Assembly: GCF_009455625.1 (NCBI RefSeq)
Contig: NZ_QPEQ01000002.1
Location: 62,001 to 126,000, forward strand
Reading direction: 5' to 3'
Length of the DNA: 64,000 bases
Origin: Paraburkholderia bonniea
Lineage (GTDB): Bacteria > Pseudomonadota > Gammaproteobacteria > Burkholderiales > Burkholderiaceae
Positions 1 to 7,499 of the stretch are shown here, in pieces (the first letter of the stretch is position 1; each line of letters begins with the position of its first letter). The position numbers and the translations under genes were made by a program. The notes under the pieces are model-generated. The model worked only from the letters and a program-made list of their open reading frames with translations, did no database searches and was not told the DNA's origin.

Positions 1-905
1 TAACAAGCGGTGAAGTCATCAAGTTCTGATTTTGCCAAGCCGCCTGATCGGGCACGCCAGAATCATTTTGCGAATGATTCTGGATCATCTGATTTCCATC
101 TACAGGCAAAAAATGTCCGCTGTTGACTGATACGAACGTTGCTTGGGGAGGATTATGCTGAATCTGCATTTCCATCCCCTGATAGCTTGGATTTTGATTC
201 TGGTTATTTGACGGCTTACAAGCTTCGCACAGGCACAAAGGCGGGTTGCTAACAAGCGGTGAAGTCATCAAGCTCTGATTTTGCCAAGCCGCCTGATCGG
301 GCACGCCAAAATCATTTTGCGAATGATTCTGGATCATCTGATTTCCATCTACAGGCAAAAAATGTCCGCTGTTGACTGATACGAACGATGCTTGGGGAGG
401 ATTATGCTGAATCTGCATTTCCATCCCCTGATAGCTTGGATTTTGATTCTGGTTATTTGACGGCTTACAAGCTTCGCACAGGCACAAAGGCGGGTTGCTA
501 ACAAGCGGTGAAGTCATCAAGCTCTGATTTTGCCAAGCCGCCTGATCGGGCACGCCAAAATCATTTTGCGAATGATTCTGGATCATCTGATTTCCATCTA
601 CAGGCAAAAAATGTCCGCTGTTGACTGATACGAACGATGCTTGAGGAGGATTATGCTGAATCTGCATTTCCATCCCCTGATAGCTTGGATTTTGATTCTG
701 GTTATTTGACGGCTTACAAGCTTCGCACAGGCACAAAGGCGGGTTGCTAACAAGCGGTGAAGTCATCAAGCCCTGATTTTGCCAAACCGTTTGGTCGGGC
801 ACGCCAGAATAATTCTGCGAATGGTTCTGAACCACCTGATTTCCATCTACAGGTAAAAAATGGGCACCGTTTACTGGTACGAATGGTGCTGGGGGGAAAT
901 TATTC
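1..905. repeat. 249-bp tandem repeat inside the partial CDS
   Basis: Copies begin at 1, 250, 499 and 748, an exact period of 249 bp (83 codons), so the frame is kept. The first three differ by only a few substitutions; the fourth, nearest the N-terminus, is more diverged and fades near 905. The near-identity indicates recent unequal duplication or homogenisation. More copies may lie left of the window. Confidence 0.95.
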
Positions 906-1024
906 CGAATCTGCATGCCGGTAGTCGGCAACATTTCGTATGGGGATTGAGCTGGAGTGCTCGGAACAACGCCCCAATTCGTTGCACTGCCAGATAATTC
1001 GTCATATTTGAAATTAGTGTCCAT
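1..1024 (-). CDS. Partial repeat protein with 83-residue tandem repeats (C-terminus outside window)
   Basis: An open frame with no stop runs from an ATG at 1024 off the left edge (at least 340 codons). It starts MDTNFKYDELSGS and after about 70 residues enters near-identical 83-residue repeats rich in Asn, Gln, Pro and Ser. Each repeat contains GHFLPVDGNQ, a VPDQAAWQNQ segment, LMTSPLVSNPPLCLCEAC with three closely spaced cysteines, and QNPSYQGMEMQIQ. No signal peptide or membrane helix is visible. A GGAAC-N15-GTTAC promoter-like box lies about 260 bp upstream (1289-1313), divergent from the one serving the gene at 1465. I do not recognise the family. The promoter, neighbours and repetitive disordered composition make a secreted effector a reasonable inference, not a demonstrated function. 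Confidence 0.75.
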   Translation of the reverse strand, partial: MDTNFKYDELSGSATNWGVVPSTPAQSPYEMLPTTGMQIRNNFPPAPFVPVNGAHFLPVDGNQVVQNHSQNYSGVPDQTVWQNQGLMTSPLVSNPPLCLCEACKPSNNQNQNPSYQGMEMQIQHNPPQASFVSVNSGHFLPVDGNQMIQNHSQNDFGVPDQAAWQNQSLMTSPLVSNPPLCLCEACKPSNNQNQNPSYQGMEMQIQHNPPQASFVSVNSGHFLPVDGNQMIQNHSQNDFGVPDQAAWQNQSLMTSPLVSNPPLCLCEACKPSNNQNQNPSYQGMEMQIQHNPPQATFVSVNSGHFLPVDGNQMIQNHSQNDSGVPDQAAWQNQNLMTSPLV

Positions 1025-1284
1025 TATGCAATCTCTCAAAAATATACTTATTAATGACTTTTGGTGGAAATTAAATTGAATAATATAGCGTGTCGCTACT
1101 GTATTTTATTTTCATCTCCTGTTATTTTTATCATTGGGGCTTGCGCTGTTGAAAAACTCAAAGTTATTGTGTCATGTGCGATTATTTAATTGCTATTTCA
1201 TCTGGTTTCGCGCGTCCAGAAGTATCGATATATTTATTGGCAATGGTGCGTGCCATTTAAAATCGCTAACTTTTCAACAGAACA

Positions 1285-1313
1285 CTGAGTAACAACGGCA
1301 TGTGCTTAGTTCC
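1285..1313 (-). promoter_or_regulatory. HrpL-like ECF promoter box (GGAAC-N15-GTTACTCAG)
   Basis: On the minus strand GGAAC is at 1313-1309, followed by 15 nt and GTTACTCAG at 1293-1285. It points at the repeat protein starting at 1024 and would give a leader of about 255 nt. The same box precedes seven other transcription units in the window. Confidence 0.65.
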
Positions 1314-1407
1314 CACGCAGCCAGGCACCAGATTTGGCCGCCGCATATAACCGGAATAGCTGCGGACGTTATGCGAGGGTAAATACTGACGCGCACTGAG
1401 TAAAATT

Positions 1408-1436
1408 GGAACGTTCCGGGTGCCGATGTTACGAAA
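1408..1436 (+). promoter_or_regulatory. HrpL-like ECF promoter box (GGAAC-N15-GTTACGAAA)
   Basis: GGAAC at 1408-1412, a 15-nt spacer and GTTACGAAA at 1428-1436 lie just upstream of ATG 1465. The predicted transcription start near 1442 excludes the earlier in-frame start at 1420 and supports 1465. Confidence 0.65.
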
Positions 1437-2270
1437 TTGCATTCTTTTCGTGCCTTCTTCATCTATGTCCTGGGATTTCGCGCTCTTTGTGCGCAAAGGT
1501 TGCAACTCTTCTGCTAGTGCCCCGGGCCTGACCGGAGCGCCCCCGTTGCTCACCCCCCGGGTGACGCTCCCGCAGATCATCGAACCCAAGGCGCTGTCGT
1601 CGCAACAGGTTTTGCCATCGGTGTTTCAGCATCTTTACGCCACTGATTGGGACAACATTTGCACCGCGGTGCTTGACGGTAAAGAGCAAGTGCTGCGGGG
1701 CTACATTCCTGGCGCGAATTTGTACCAGCTGGAGGATGGCCGCTGGGTCATCGACGGGCTACCTTCGCTCCACTGGCTGATGCGATCGTTGCCTGAGACC
1801 CTGGGGCGCGGTCTGGTCGATCTCCTGGCGAACCGGGCGAGGGCCAAAAATGAGCCGGTTGGCGCGGCGCTGTATCAATTCCTTCGTGCCAGTGAGCCCT
1901 ACCAGCATCGGCGCGGAGATTTGACTTGGGCATTGCTGGAGGGCGGTTGCGCTTTCACTCGGGAGCAAGGCGGTGAGTTGGTGCTCCTGGCCGCCCGGTC
2001 TGGGGATGAGGCAAGCGTCAAGGCGCTGGTGAAGTTTGGTGCGCAACATCAGCTGGGTTCGCTGCTGCCAGACAGGCTGCCTGGCATCTGTGACAAGAAG
2101 GCTCATTTCTGCGCTTCTTCATTGCGCACTTTGCTTGCGGCTGGCCTGATCCAGTCGGCTTGGCAAGACAGTGATCCGCAGGGCAAGATTCCTTCCCTGA
2201 TGGCCGAGCAGTTTCTCCCTTATGCGCTGGCGCTTGGCTGACCTCCCCCCGGATAACCGAGCACTTTGGC

Positions 2271-3113
2271 CTAGAGAGTTCCGGCTTCAAGGTGGGCAAG
2301 TCGGAACTCACCCGGAGTCAAATCGCCTAGCGAACTATGCGGTCTGAAGTCGTTGTAATCCTGTCGCCAGCCTTCGATCTTTTCTCGGGCATCGTCCAGT
2401 GACAGAAACCAATGCACGTTCAGGCATTCATCCCGAAAACTGCCGTTAAATGACTCGATGAACGGATTGTCCGTGGGTTTGCCAGGACGGGAGAAGTCCA
2501 ACGTTACGCCATTTTCATACGCCCAGTGATCCAGCGCATGAGAAATAAATTCGCTCCCGTTATCGACCTGTATCCGTTTCGGGGCACCTCGCAGCGCTTT
2601 TAGATGTCCCATCGTTGCCACCACATCGGCAGCCTTCAAGGCGTAATCGACGGTAATCGCCAAGCTCTCCCGGCTAAAGTTATCGACCACAGTTAAGGCC
2701 CGGATTTTCTGCCCGTTGAACAACTGATCGGCCACGAAATCCATGCTCCAGCACGCATTCACCGTAGAGATTTCGGGGCGCTCCATACGGTGTGCGGCAG
2801 CGACACGACGGCGAGGCCGCTTACGCCTCAGGTTCAGCCCCTCTTCACAGTAGATTCGGTAGGTTTTCTTGTGATTGATCAACCAGCCTTCGCGGCGCAG
2901 CAGAACGTGAATGCGCTCTACGCCGTAACGTATCCGAGTTTCGGCAATCTCCCGGATGCGCCGGCGCTCGGCACGGTCATCACGTGGGCTCGGCACATAG
3001 AAGTACGTGGCCTGGCGTAGCTGCAATAGTGCTGTCGCACGCCGGATGCTCACCCGATACGCTTGAATCAAAAAATCAGCCAGCTCGCGCTTACGGGCTG
3101 GCTTCACAGCTTT
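2271..3113 (-). CDS. IS3-family transposase OrfB (DDE integrase), made by -1 frameshift
   Basis: After the shift at the A7 run the frame continues KKAVKPARKRELADF and encodes the rve integrase core. The catalytic triad is visible: Asp in ACWSMDFVAD, Asp in IQVDNGSEF, and Glu in FIESFNGSFRDECL. The C-terminus (NDFRPHSSLGDLTPGEF) is typical of IS3 transposases. There is no convincing independent start. The longer open frame to 3374 only overlaps orfA in another frame, so the coding part is taken from the slip site. The frame ends 32 bp inside the left inverted-repeat end. Confidence 0.92.
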   Translation of the reverse strand, partial: KAVKPARKRELADFLIQAYRVSIRRATALLQLRQATYFYVPSPRDDRAERRRIREIAETRIRYGVERIHVLLRREGWLINHKKTYRIYCEEGLNLRRKRPRRRVAAAHRMERPEISTVNACWSMDFVADQLFNGQKIRALTVVDNFSRESLAITVDYALKAADVVATMGHLKALRGAPKRIQVDNGSEFISHALDHWAYENGVTLDFSRPGKPTDNPFIESFNGSFRDECLNVHWFLSLDDAREKIEGWRQDYNDFRPHSSLGDLTPGEFRLAHLEAGTL

Positions 3114-3370
3114 TTTTGCACCACCTCCTGAAGCATTTGCTTGTCGAGGCTTAGGTCGGCCACCATGCGCTTGAGTCGGGCGTTCTCCTCTTCGAGTTGC
3201 TTTAGGCGCCGCAACTCCGAAACGCCGAGGCCGCCGTACTTCTTCTTCCAGTTGTAGAACGTGGCTTCGGAAATACCCATCTTCCGACACACTTCTGCCA
3301 CCGGGGTACCCAGTTCGGCCTGCTTCAGCGCGAACGCGATCTGTTCTTCCGTGTACCTGGATTTCTTCAT
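3104..3370 (-). CDS. IS3-family transposase OrfA
   Basis: This 88-residue protein has an N-terminal helix-turn-helix (RYTEEQIAFALKQAE, then VCRKMGISEATFYNWKKKY) that binds the element ends. A leucine-zipper-like heptad (LRRLKQLEEENARLKRMVADL) precedes the C-terminus. It ends QKKL-stop over the A7 run at 3111-3117, where a -1 ribosomal shift would produce the OrfAB fusion transposase usual for IS3 elements. An AGG-rich site precedes the ATG at 3370. Length is normal for IS407-group OrfA. Confidence 0.93.
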   Translation of the reverse strand: MKKSRYTEEQIAFALKQAELGTPVAEVCRKMGISEATFYNWKKKYGGLGVSELRRLKQLEEENARLKRMVADLSLDKQMLQEVVQKKL

Positions 3371-4241
3371 GCAAACCTCCCGCCCGTCAGGGCTTCAAAT
3401 TTGCCAGAAATCTCTACTTCTCGCCGCTACGGTTTTTCGGGGGGAGGTCATGGCGATGAAACCATGGCGGATTGGGCGGAGCGTCATCTGGATCACGAGA
3501 CTTGCTTCGATCCGGTGCCTTATCTGATGTTTTTTCCAGATGCCAGCGAGCCAGGAAAGCAGCGTTTGCTGCACCGGTTTCACCGGTATCTCCAGGATGT
3601 TCCGGGCGCTCAGCAGGCAGTGATCGACAGTTTTCACGAGATTTTGCCCAGCAGCGCTACTACGCCCGAGTCGATGGTGGCGGACTTGAGTATGCTTGCG
3701 CGCCGGCTACAGGCGCTGCTGGAGATGGGCTCGCAGGCTTGGCTGACTAGCCGTTCGTTTGATTCAGTGGCGGAGGGCCTGCTGCGGCATTGCTTGTGCG
3801 CTGTTATCACGGTCTGGTCGCGGCCGTCTTCGTTTCTTTATATGGAACAAAGATGCCAGGAAGAACGCCTCGTGCGGTGCGCTTATGAGATCTCGATCAC
3901 GCTAAGTGGCCGCGAGAGCACGCCGGGCCGGCAAGAGCACATCAGCCATCTGTTGGCCTTGTGCCAACAGATGGAGTGGCTAGGCGTAGGCAGGACGGAG
4001 CGCTTCAACTATCTGAAGCGCATGCTGGATTGGCAGAAAGCCTCGTTGGTGAAGGACTGAGGGCGGGTTGGTGTAGACGGCGCGGGGGTCTTGTTTGGCT
4101 GGTGCTCAAAAAAAAAACGGAAATTAGCCGACGTTTTGCCGCGAATGGTTACTTAACGGGCTTGGGTTGTCATTTTTTGGCCGTAAATTTTTGTTGGCTA
4201 GTTGAGTCGTGTGTCACAGGACATGCGCGGAGGAAAGGGGT

Positions 4242-5492
4242 ATGGGTTTTTCTGTAAATTCTGTAAATTCTGTAAATTCTGTAAAGATTGATGCGGCACC
4301 TGATGTAACGTTTGATGAGTCAGTGCTGGCGTCCAAAAAATCGGCGAATTCTTCAGGGATGTCCGTTACGCAATCGGGCGTGTCGCGCGTGCTGGACAGT
4401 CTGCTTGACAATATTTGTGCCCTGTTTGGGCGTTGCTCGCTGGGTACGTTGTCTGGTGCTAAACGTCGCTCGGGAGACTTTGAGCTTGCGGTGCCCAATC
4501 AGGTAGCCAAGTTTGAAGGCGAGGGTGCCAAAGTTGAGGCGAAATCGCGGCAATGGGCACCGCAGGCACTGCAGAAACCAGGTGTATCCGATTGCGCTGT
4601 GGCGACAACACCCGTTCAGCACTATTCACGAAGCGATGCGCAGCGCCTTAGTCGTGAGCAAATCGCGGCGGCGGCAAAAAACGCTGACAGTGAGGCAGTG
4701 TTTAAGCAAAGCGTCGAAAAAATCATTGCACCGTTTAGCGACATCGAAATTGATCTGGCAGGGCTTGATGATGCTTATCAAACTGCCGTGCTTGCTTGTC
4801 TGAGCGCAAATGCCGATGAAACTAAAACGCTGATGCTGAATATGTCAGGCCGAAAAGCCGGGGACGGTTCGGCGGCTTTTAGTGACAAATTTAAAGACCT
4901 GGTTGCTGCGACGAAAAATTTCAAGCAAGTTGAAATTAATGCAAACAAAGCGGGCATTGACGCTCACGCACTTTGCTCGGTTTTGCTGGAACTAGCTGAA
5001 TCTAAAAATCTGAAATCACTTGATTTAAGTGGAAATCCTCTGAAGGAAAGTGGCGCGCAGTTTCCGGAGCGATTGTTGCCGAAGCTGAAACATCTAGAAA
5101 AGCTGGATATTTCTAATATAGAAATTAGTGATATATATATTGACTATATTAATGAAATGCAGGGTTTAACGGATCTGGTAATCAGAAACGCAGGCATAAC
5201 GTCTCGAAACGTACTGAATCTGGGTCGCGGGATAAATCTGAAATCGCTTGATCTTAGAAGTAATAAATTTGAAATGAATGACGAAGCAAGCTTCGGAAGC
5301 TATCTGCGGCATTTTTCTCATCTTGAAGTACTTGACATCAGAGACAATGGATTTTCTGAAAAAGCGCAGCGAGCGATATTGCGCAATATGAGTGATCTGA
5401 AAGTCGAGGTGGTGGTAGATATTTCAGAGTCGATGAAGAAAAGTAAAGTGAGCTACCTGAAACACTCGATCCTGTCTTTCCTGCATCTGTAA
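4242..5492 (+). CDS. Leucine-rich-repeat protein, probable secreted effector
   Basis: This 416-residue protein has no signal peptide and no membrane helix. The start at 4242 follows a strong ribosome site (GGAGGAAAGGGG); an upstream in-frame start at 4209 lacks one. Residues 3-15 are an SVN tandem repeat. From about residue 245 there are ribonuclease-inhibitor-type LRRs: LKSLDLSGNPLKESG, LEKLDISNIEISD, LTDLVIRNAGI, LKSLDLRSNKFEMND and LEVLDIRDNGFSEK. The last third is AT-rich relative to the chromosome, suggesting transfer. A GTTACTTAA element (4148-4156) lies upstream but the GGAAC half is missing. Bacterial LRR proteins without a signal peptide are often type III effectors acting in host cells. 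Here that is inferred from context. Confidence 0.85.
   Translation: MGFSVNSVNSVNSVKIDAAPDVTFDESVLASKKSANSSGMSVTQSGVSRVLDSLLDNICALFGRCSLGTLSGAKRRSGDFELAVPNQVAKFEGEGAKVEAKSRQWAPQALQKPGVSDCAVATTPVQHYSRSDAQRLSREQIAAAAKNADSEAVFKQSVEKIIAPFSDIEIDLAGLDDAYQTAVLACLSANADETKTLMLNMSGRKAGDGSAAFSDKFKDLVAATKNFKQVEINANKAGIDAHALCSVLLELAESKNLKSLDLSGNPLKESGAQFPERLLPKLKHLEKLDISNIEISDIYIDYINEMQGLTDLVIRNAGITSRNVLNLGRGINLKSLDLRSNKFEMNDEASFGSYLRHFSHLEVLDIRDNGFSEKAQRAILRNMSDLKVEVVVDISESMKKSKVSYLKHSILSFLHL
4251..4286 (+). repeat. 9-bp tandem repeat (TCTGTAAAT, about four copies) at the LRR gene 5' end
   Basis: In-frame copies encode Ser-Val-Asn repeats directly after the start codon, in the region where a type III secretion signal would lie. 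Confidence 0.85.
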
Positions 5493-5510
5493 ATCGGCCG
5501 TCCTGCCCCT

Positions 5511-5534
5511 GTGTGCTGGCGTTTGCCAGCACAC
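5511..5534 (+). terminator. Hairpin after the LRR gene
   Basis: A perfect 10-bp stem (GTGTGCTGGC / GCCAGCACAC) with a GTTT loop lies 18 bp after the stop codon. No T-run follows, so it is a terminator-like or RNA-stabilising hairpin rather than a classic intrinsic terminator. Confidence 0.5.
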
Positions 5535-5560
5535 AATTCGATGCCGCAAGCAATAAACCG

Positions 5561-5589
5561 GGAACGTTTTGTGACGGCTTGTTACATAG
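5561..5589 (+). promoter_or_regulatory. HrpL-like ECF promoter box (GGAAC-N15-GTTACATAG)
   Basis: GGAAC at 5561-5565 and GTTACATAG at 5581-5589 lie 84 bp before the ATG of the 79-residue gene at 5674. The sequence follows the same pattern as the other boxes. Confidence 0.65.
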
Positions 5590-5673
5590 AAAGCAGGAAG
5601 CAGGAATTTTAGCGGCGGACAGGCTCTGCCGGCCCATACATTTGGTCAGTGATTTTTTAGAGGGTAGTAGTAC

Positions 5674-5913
5674 ATGAGCAATATTCGTGGAATGAACAAA
5701 GTTACAAACGCTGAAAATATGAGTAGCCGTACTTCGATGACGCAGCCTGCTACGGCGCGAGACAAACTGGCGGAGCAGATTGCAAACACTGCGCTCGCGC
5801 ATGTAGGGGCGATGCTTGAAGGTGTCAATTTCGCGCGGTGTTTGCTAGAAGGCAAATTTAAGGAGCAGGTTCCAGGTAATCCGCGTGCGAATCAGGATTC
5901 CAAGCCGAAGTGA
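5674..5913 (+). CDS. Small 79-residue protein of unknown function
   Basis: It begins MSNIRGMNKVTNAENMSS and has a predicted amphipathic middle (RDKLAEQIANTALAHVGAMLEGVNFARCLLEG) and a polar tail rich in Asn and Lys. There is no signal peptide. The supporting evidence is position: a ribosome site (TTAGAGGG) before the ATG and a full promoter-like box at 5561-5589. Size and helical content would fit a small effector, a translocon-related protein or a secretion chaperone. No family is recognised, so no function is assigned. Confidence 0.6.
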   Translation: MSNIRGMNKVTNAENMSSRTSMTQPATARDKLAEQIANTALAHVGAMLEGVNFARCLLEGKFKEQVPGNPRANQDSKPK

Positions 5914-6338
5914 TTGGGGCTTTTGTCATTACCCGTTAATACCAGATGCGTATTGGCGGTATTTAAAGCCGGTTTGCCATTTCTGGGCTAACCGGCGATT
6001 GCCGTTGCGCCTGAGATTGACTGGCGTGCGGATTATTCCCGCCCCCTCGCATTACCCCTTCCGTAGAAAAGCATCACGTCCAAATGCCGCTCTGGCATAA
6101 AAAATCATTCAAATGCAGCGTCCGCCGGAACGTCATTAATTTCTTGCCAACTGCAAGTTAATTGCCAGTTAACATTCAAAAGCAACCCACAAACCCCAGG
6201 GCCAGACCGGTCTGGCCGCGCGCTGCGGGCAACGTTGTACCGAAAGTAGCGAGATTCTCAAACCAGCTTTATGCTGCTGGGCGGCGTGGTTTGGCCGTCT
6301 TTTGAGGTTTTCTGATTCTTTTTGTGTGTGGCTGGGTT
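5914..6338. other. Intergenic region upstream of the MacAB operon
   Basis: No convincing gene is seen in these 425 bp. It holds a candidate OrbS promoter (6098-6122) and a perfect 18-bp palindrome GGCCAGACCGGTCTGGCC at 6200-6217 that could be an operator. A short open frame at 5885-6100 has no ribosome site and basic, shadow-like composition. Confidence 0.6.
6098..6122 (+). promoter_or_regulatory. Candidate OrbS (PvdS-type) promoter before macA
   Basis: TAAA at 6098-6101, a 17-nt spacer and CGTC at 6119-6122 match exactly the element pattern before orbH, orbE and orbI. It lies 216 bp upstream of the macA start. An eight-base pattern can occur by chance about twice in a window this size, so it is a hypothesis. 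Confidence 0.45.
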
Positions 6339-7499
6339 ATGAAAAAAAATCCGCGCCGTTGGCGCCGTTATGTTTTCGGCGGCATTGTGCTGCTGTTACT
6401 CGTTGGGCTGTCCTTTCATTTTTTCGGCAAAAAATCCGCGCCGCAGTATCTGAGCGCCAAGGTGACGCGCGGCAATCTCGAAAGCGCGGTGCTCGCCACT
6501 GGCGTATTGCAGGCCTATAAGCAAGTCGATGTTGGTGCGCAGGTATCCGGCCAGTTGAAGTCTCTCAAGGTGCAACTGGGTGACACCGTGCGCCAGGGCC
6601 AGTGGCTGGCGGAGATTGACCCCGTGTTGTCGCAGAACAGCCTGCGCCAGGCGCAGGTCAGCGCCGATAGCCTGATCGCCCAGCGTCGCGCCACTGCCGC
6701 GCAATTGCAGCAGGCCGAGCTGGCCTACCGCCGCCAGCAGCAGATGTTGCCCACCGACGCGACTTCACGTGCTGACTTCGAAAACGCCGCAGCCCAGTTC
6801 AACGTGCAGCGCGCCAATCTGGCATCGCTCGATGCCCAGGTCAAACAGGCGCGGATCCAGGTCGAATCGGCTCAGGCCAATCTGGGCTACACCCGGATCG
6901 TTGCGCCGATGAACGGCGAAGTCGTCGCCATCGTCACCCAGGAAGGCCAGACCGTGATCGCGCAGCAGCAAGCACCGGTGATTCTCAAACTGGCTGATCT
7001 CGACACGATGACGGTCAAGGCCCAGGTGTCGGAAGCCGACGTGATCCAGATCAAGCCGGGGCAGCCGGTGTATTTCACGATCCTTGGCGAAGCCGACAAG
7101 CGCTACTACGCCAAATTGCGTGCGGTCGAACCCGCGCCGCAGAATTTTCTTGAGACGCAAGGCAGTAGCGTGGGCGGCTCGTCCCGCAGCAATACGGCGG
7201 TGTTTTACAACGCGTTGTTCGACGTGCCGAATCCTGGCCATCGGCTACGGATTGCCATGACGGCTCAGGTGGGCATCGTTCAGGCCACGGCGCAAAAGAC
7301 ACTGACGATCCCGGTGGCTGCGCTGGGAATCAAAGATAAAAACGGCGCTTATACGGTGCGCGTGATTGGCAAGGATGGTCTGGCGCAACCTCGCACGGTG
7401 CGCACCGGCATCAATAACAACGTCCGGGTGCAAGTGCTGGCAGGACTCAGCGAAGGCGAGCAAGTGGTGATCGGTGACGCTGGGGCAGGGGGCTCCTGA
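6339..7499 (+). CDS. macA: MacA-like periplasmic adaptor (membrane fusion protein)
   Basis: This 386-residue HlyD/RND-type adaptor has an N-terminal anchor helix (RYVFGGIVLLLLVGLSFHFF). Then come the first half of the lipoyl/biotinyl-like domain (GAQVSGQLKSLKVQLGDTV), an alpha-helical hairpin near residues 100-180 rich in Gln and Ala, and the second lipoyl half (YTRIVAPMNGEVVAI). A beta-barrel and membrane-proximal domain follow (TIPVAALGIKDKNGAYTV). The ATG at 6339 directly precedes the anchor; the upstream GTG at 6324 is less likely. Its stop overlaps the macB start by one base. It would link the MacB ATPase/permease to the outer membrane factor downstream. In pseudomonads the homologous PvdR-PvdT-OpmQ exports pyoverdine. 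The adjacent siderophore genes and the candidate OrbS promoter suggest a similar role here. Confidence 0.92.
   Translation: MKKNPRRWRRYVFGGIVLLLLVGLSFHFFGKKSAPQYLSAKVTRGNLESAVLATGVLQAYKQVDVGAQVSGQLKSLKVQLGDTVRQGQWLAEIDPVLSQNSLRQAQVSADSLIAQRRATAAQLQQAELAYRRQQQMLPTDATSRADFENAAAQFNVQRANLASLDAQVKQARIQVESAQANLGYTRIVAPMNGEVVAIVTQEGQTVIAQQQAPVILKLADLDTMTVKAQVSEADVIQIKPGQPVYFTILGEADKRYYAKLRAVEPAPQNFLETQGSSVGGSSRSNTAVFYNALFDVPNPGHRLRIAMTAQVGIVQATAQKTLTIPVAALGIKDKNGAYTVRVIGKDGLAQPRTVRTGINNNVRVQVLAGLSEGEQVVIGDAGAGGS

Larger units (their letters stand above)
2239..3450 (-). mobile_element. IS3-family insertion sequence, IS407 group, complete
   Basis: The element is 1212 bp. Its ends are inverted repeats starting TGACCTCCCCCCG, matching at about 19 of 21 positions (2239-2259 against 3450-3430). 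It is flanked by a 4-bp direct repeat TGGC (2235-2238 and 3451-3454), the target duplication length typical of IS407 relatives. It encodes OrfA and OrfB on the minus strand, overlapping through an A7 slippery run. All parts look intact, so it may still be active. Confidence 0.95.
1465..4060 (+). pseudogene. Ankyrin-like effector gene split by an IS407-group element
   Basis: Two open segments, 1465-2238 and 3455-4060, flank the insertion sequence. Removing the element plus one copy of the 4-bp duplication joins them exactly in frame (...PYALALG then DETMADWAERH...), restoring an ancestral protein of about 459 residues. The first part contains an ankyrin-like stretch (ELVLLAARSGDEASVKALV) near residue 175. 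The second part is helical, with no recognised domain. As it stands, the 5' part ends at a TGA created by the inverted repeat, so the product is a truncated protein of 258 residues. The start at 1465 is chosen because the promoter-like box ends at 1436. Length and composition resemble the 455-residue ankyrin protein at 25717-27084. Function unknown; probable former effector. Confidence 0.8.

Noticed and set aside
3401..4060. Independent gene downstream of the insertion sequence
   Set aside because: Its first codons lie inside the insertion-sequence end, and the rest joins the upstream half in frame once the element is removed; it is the 3' half of a split gene.
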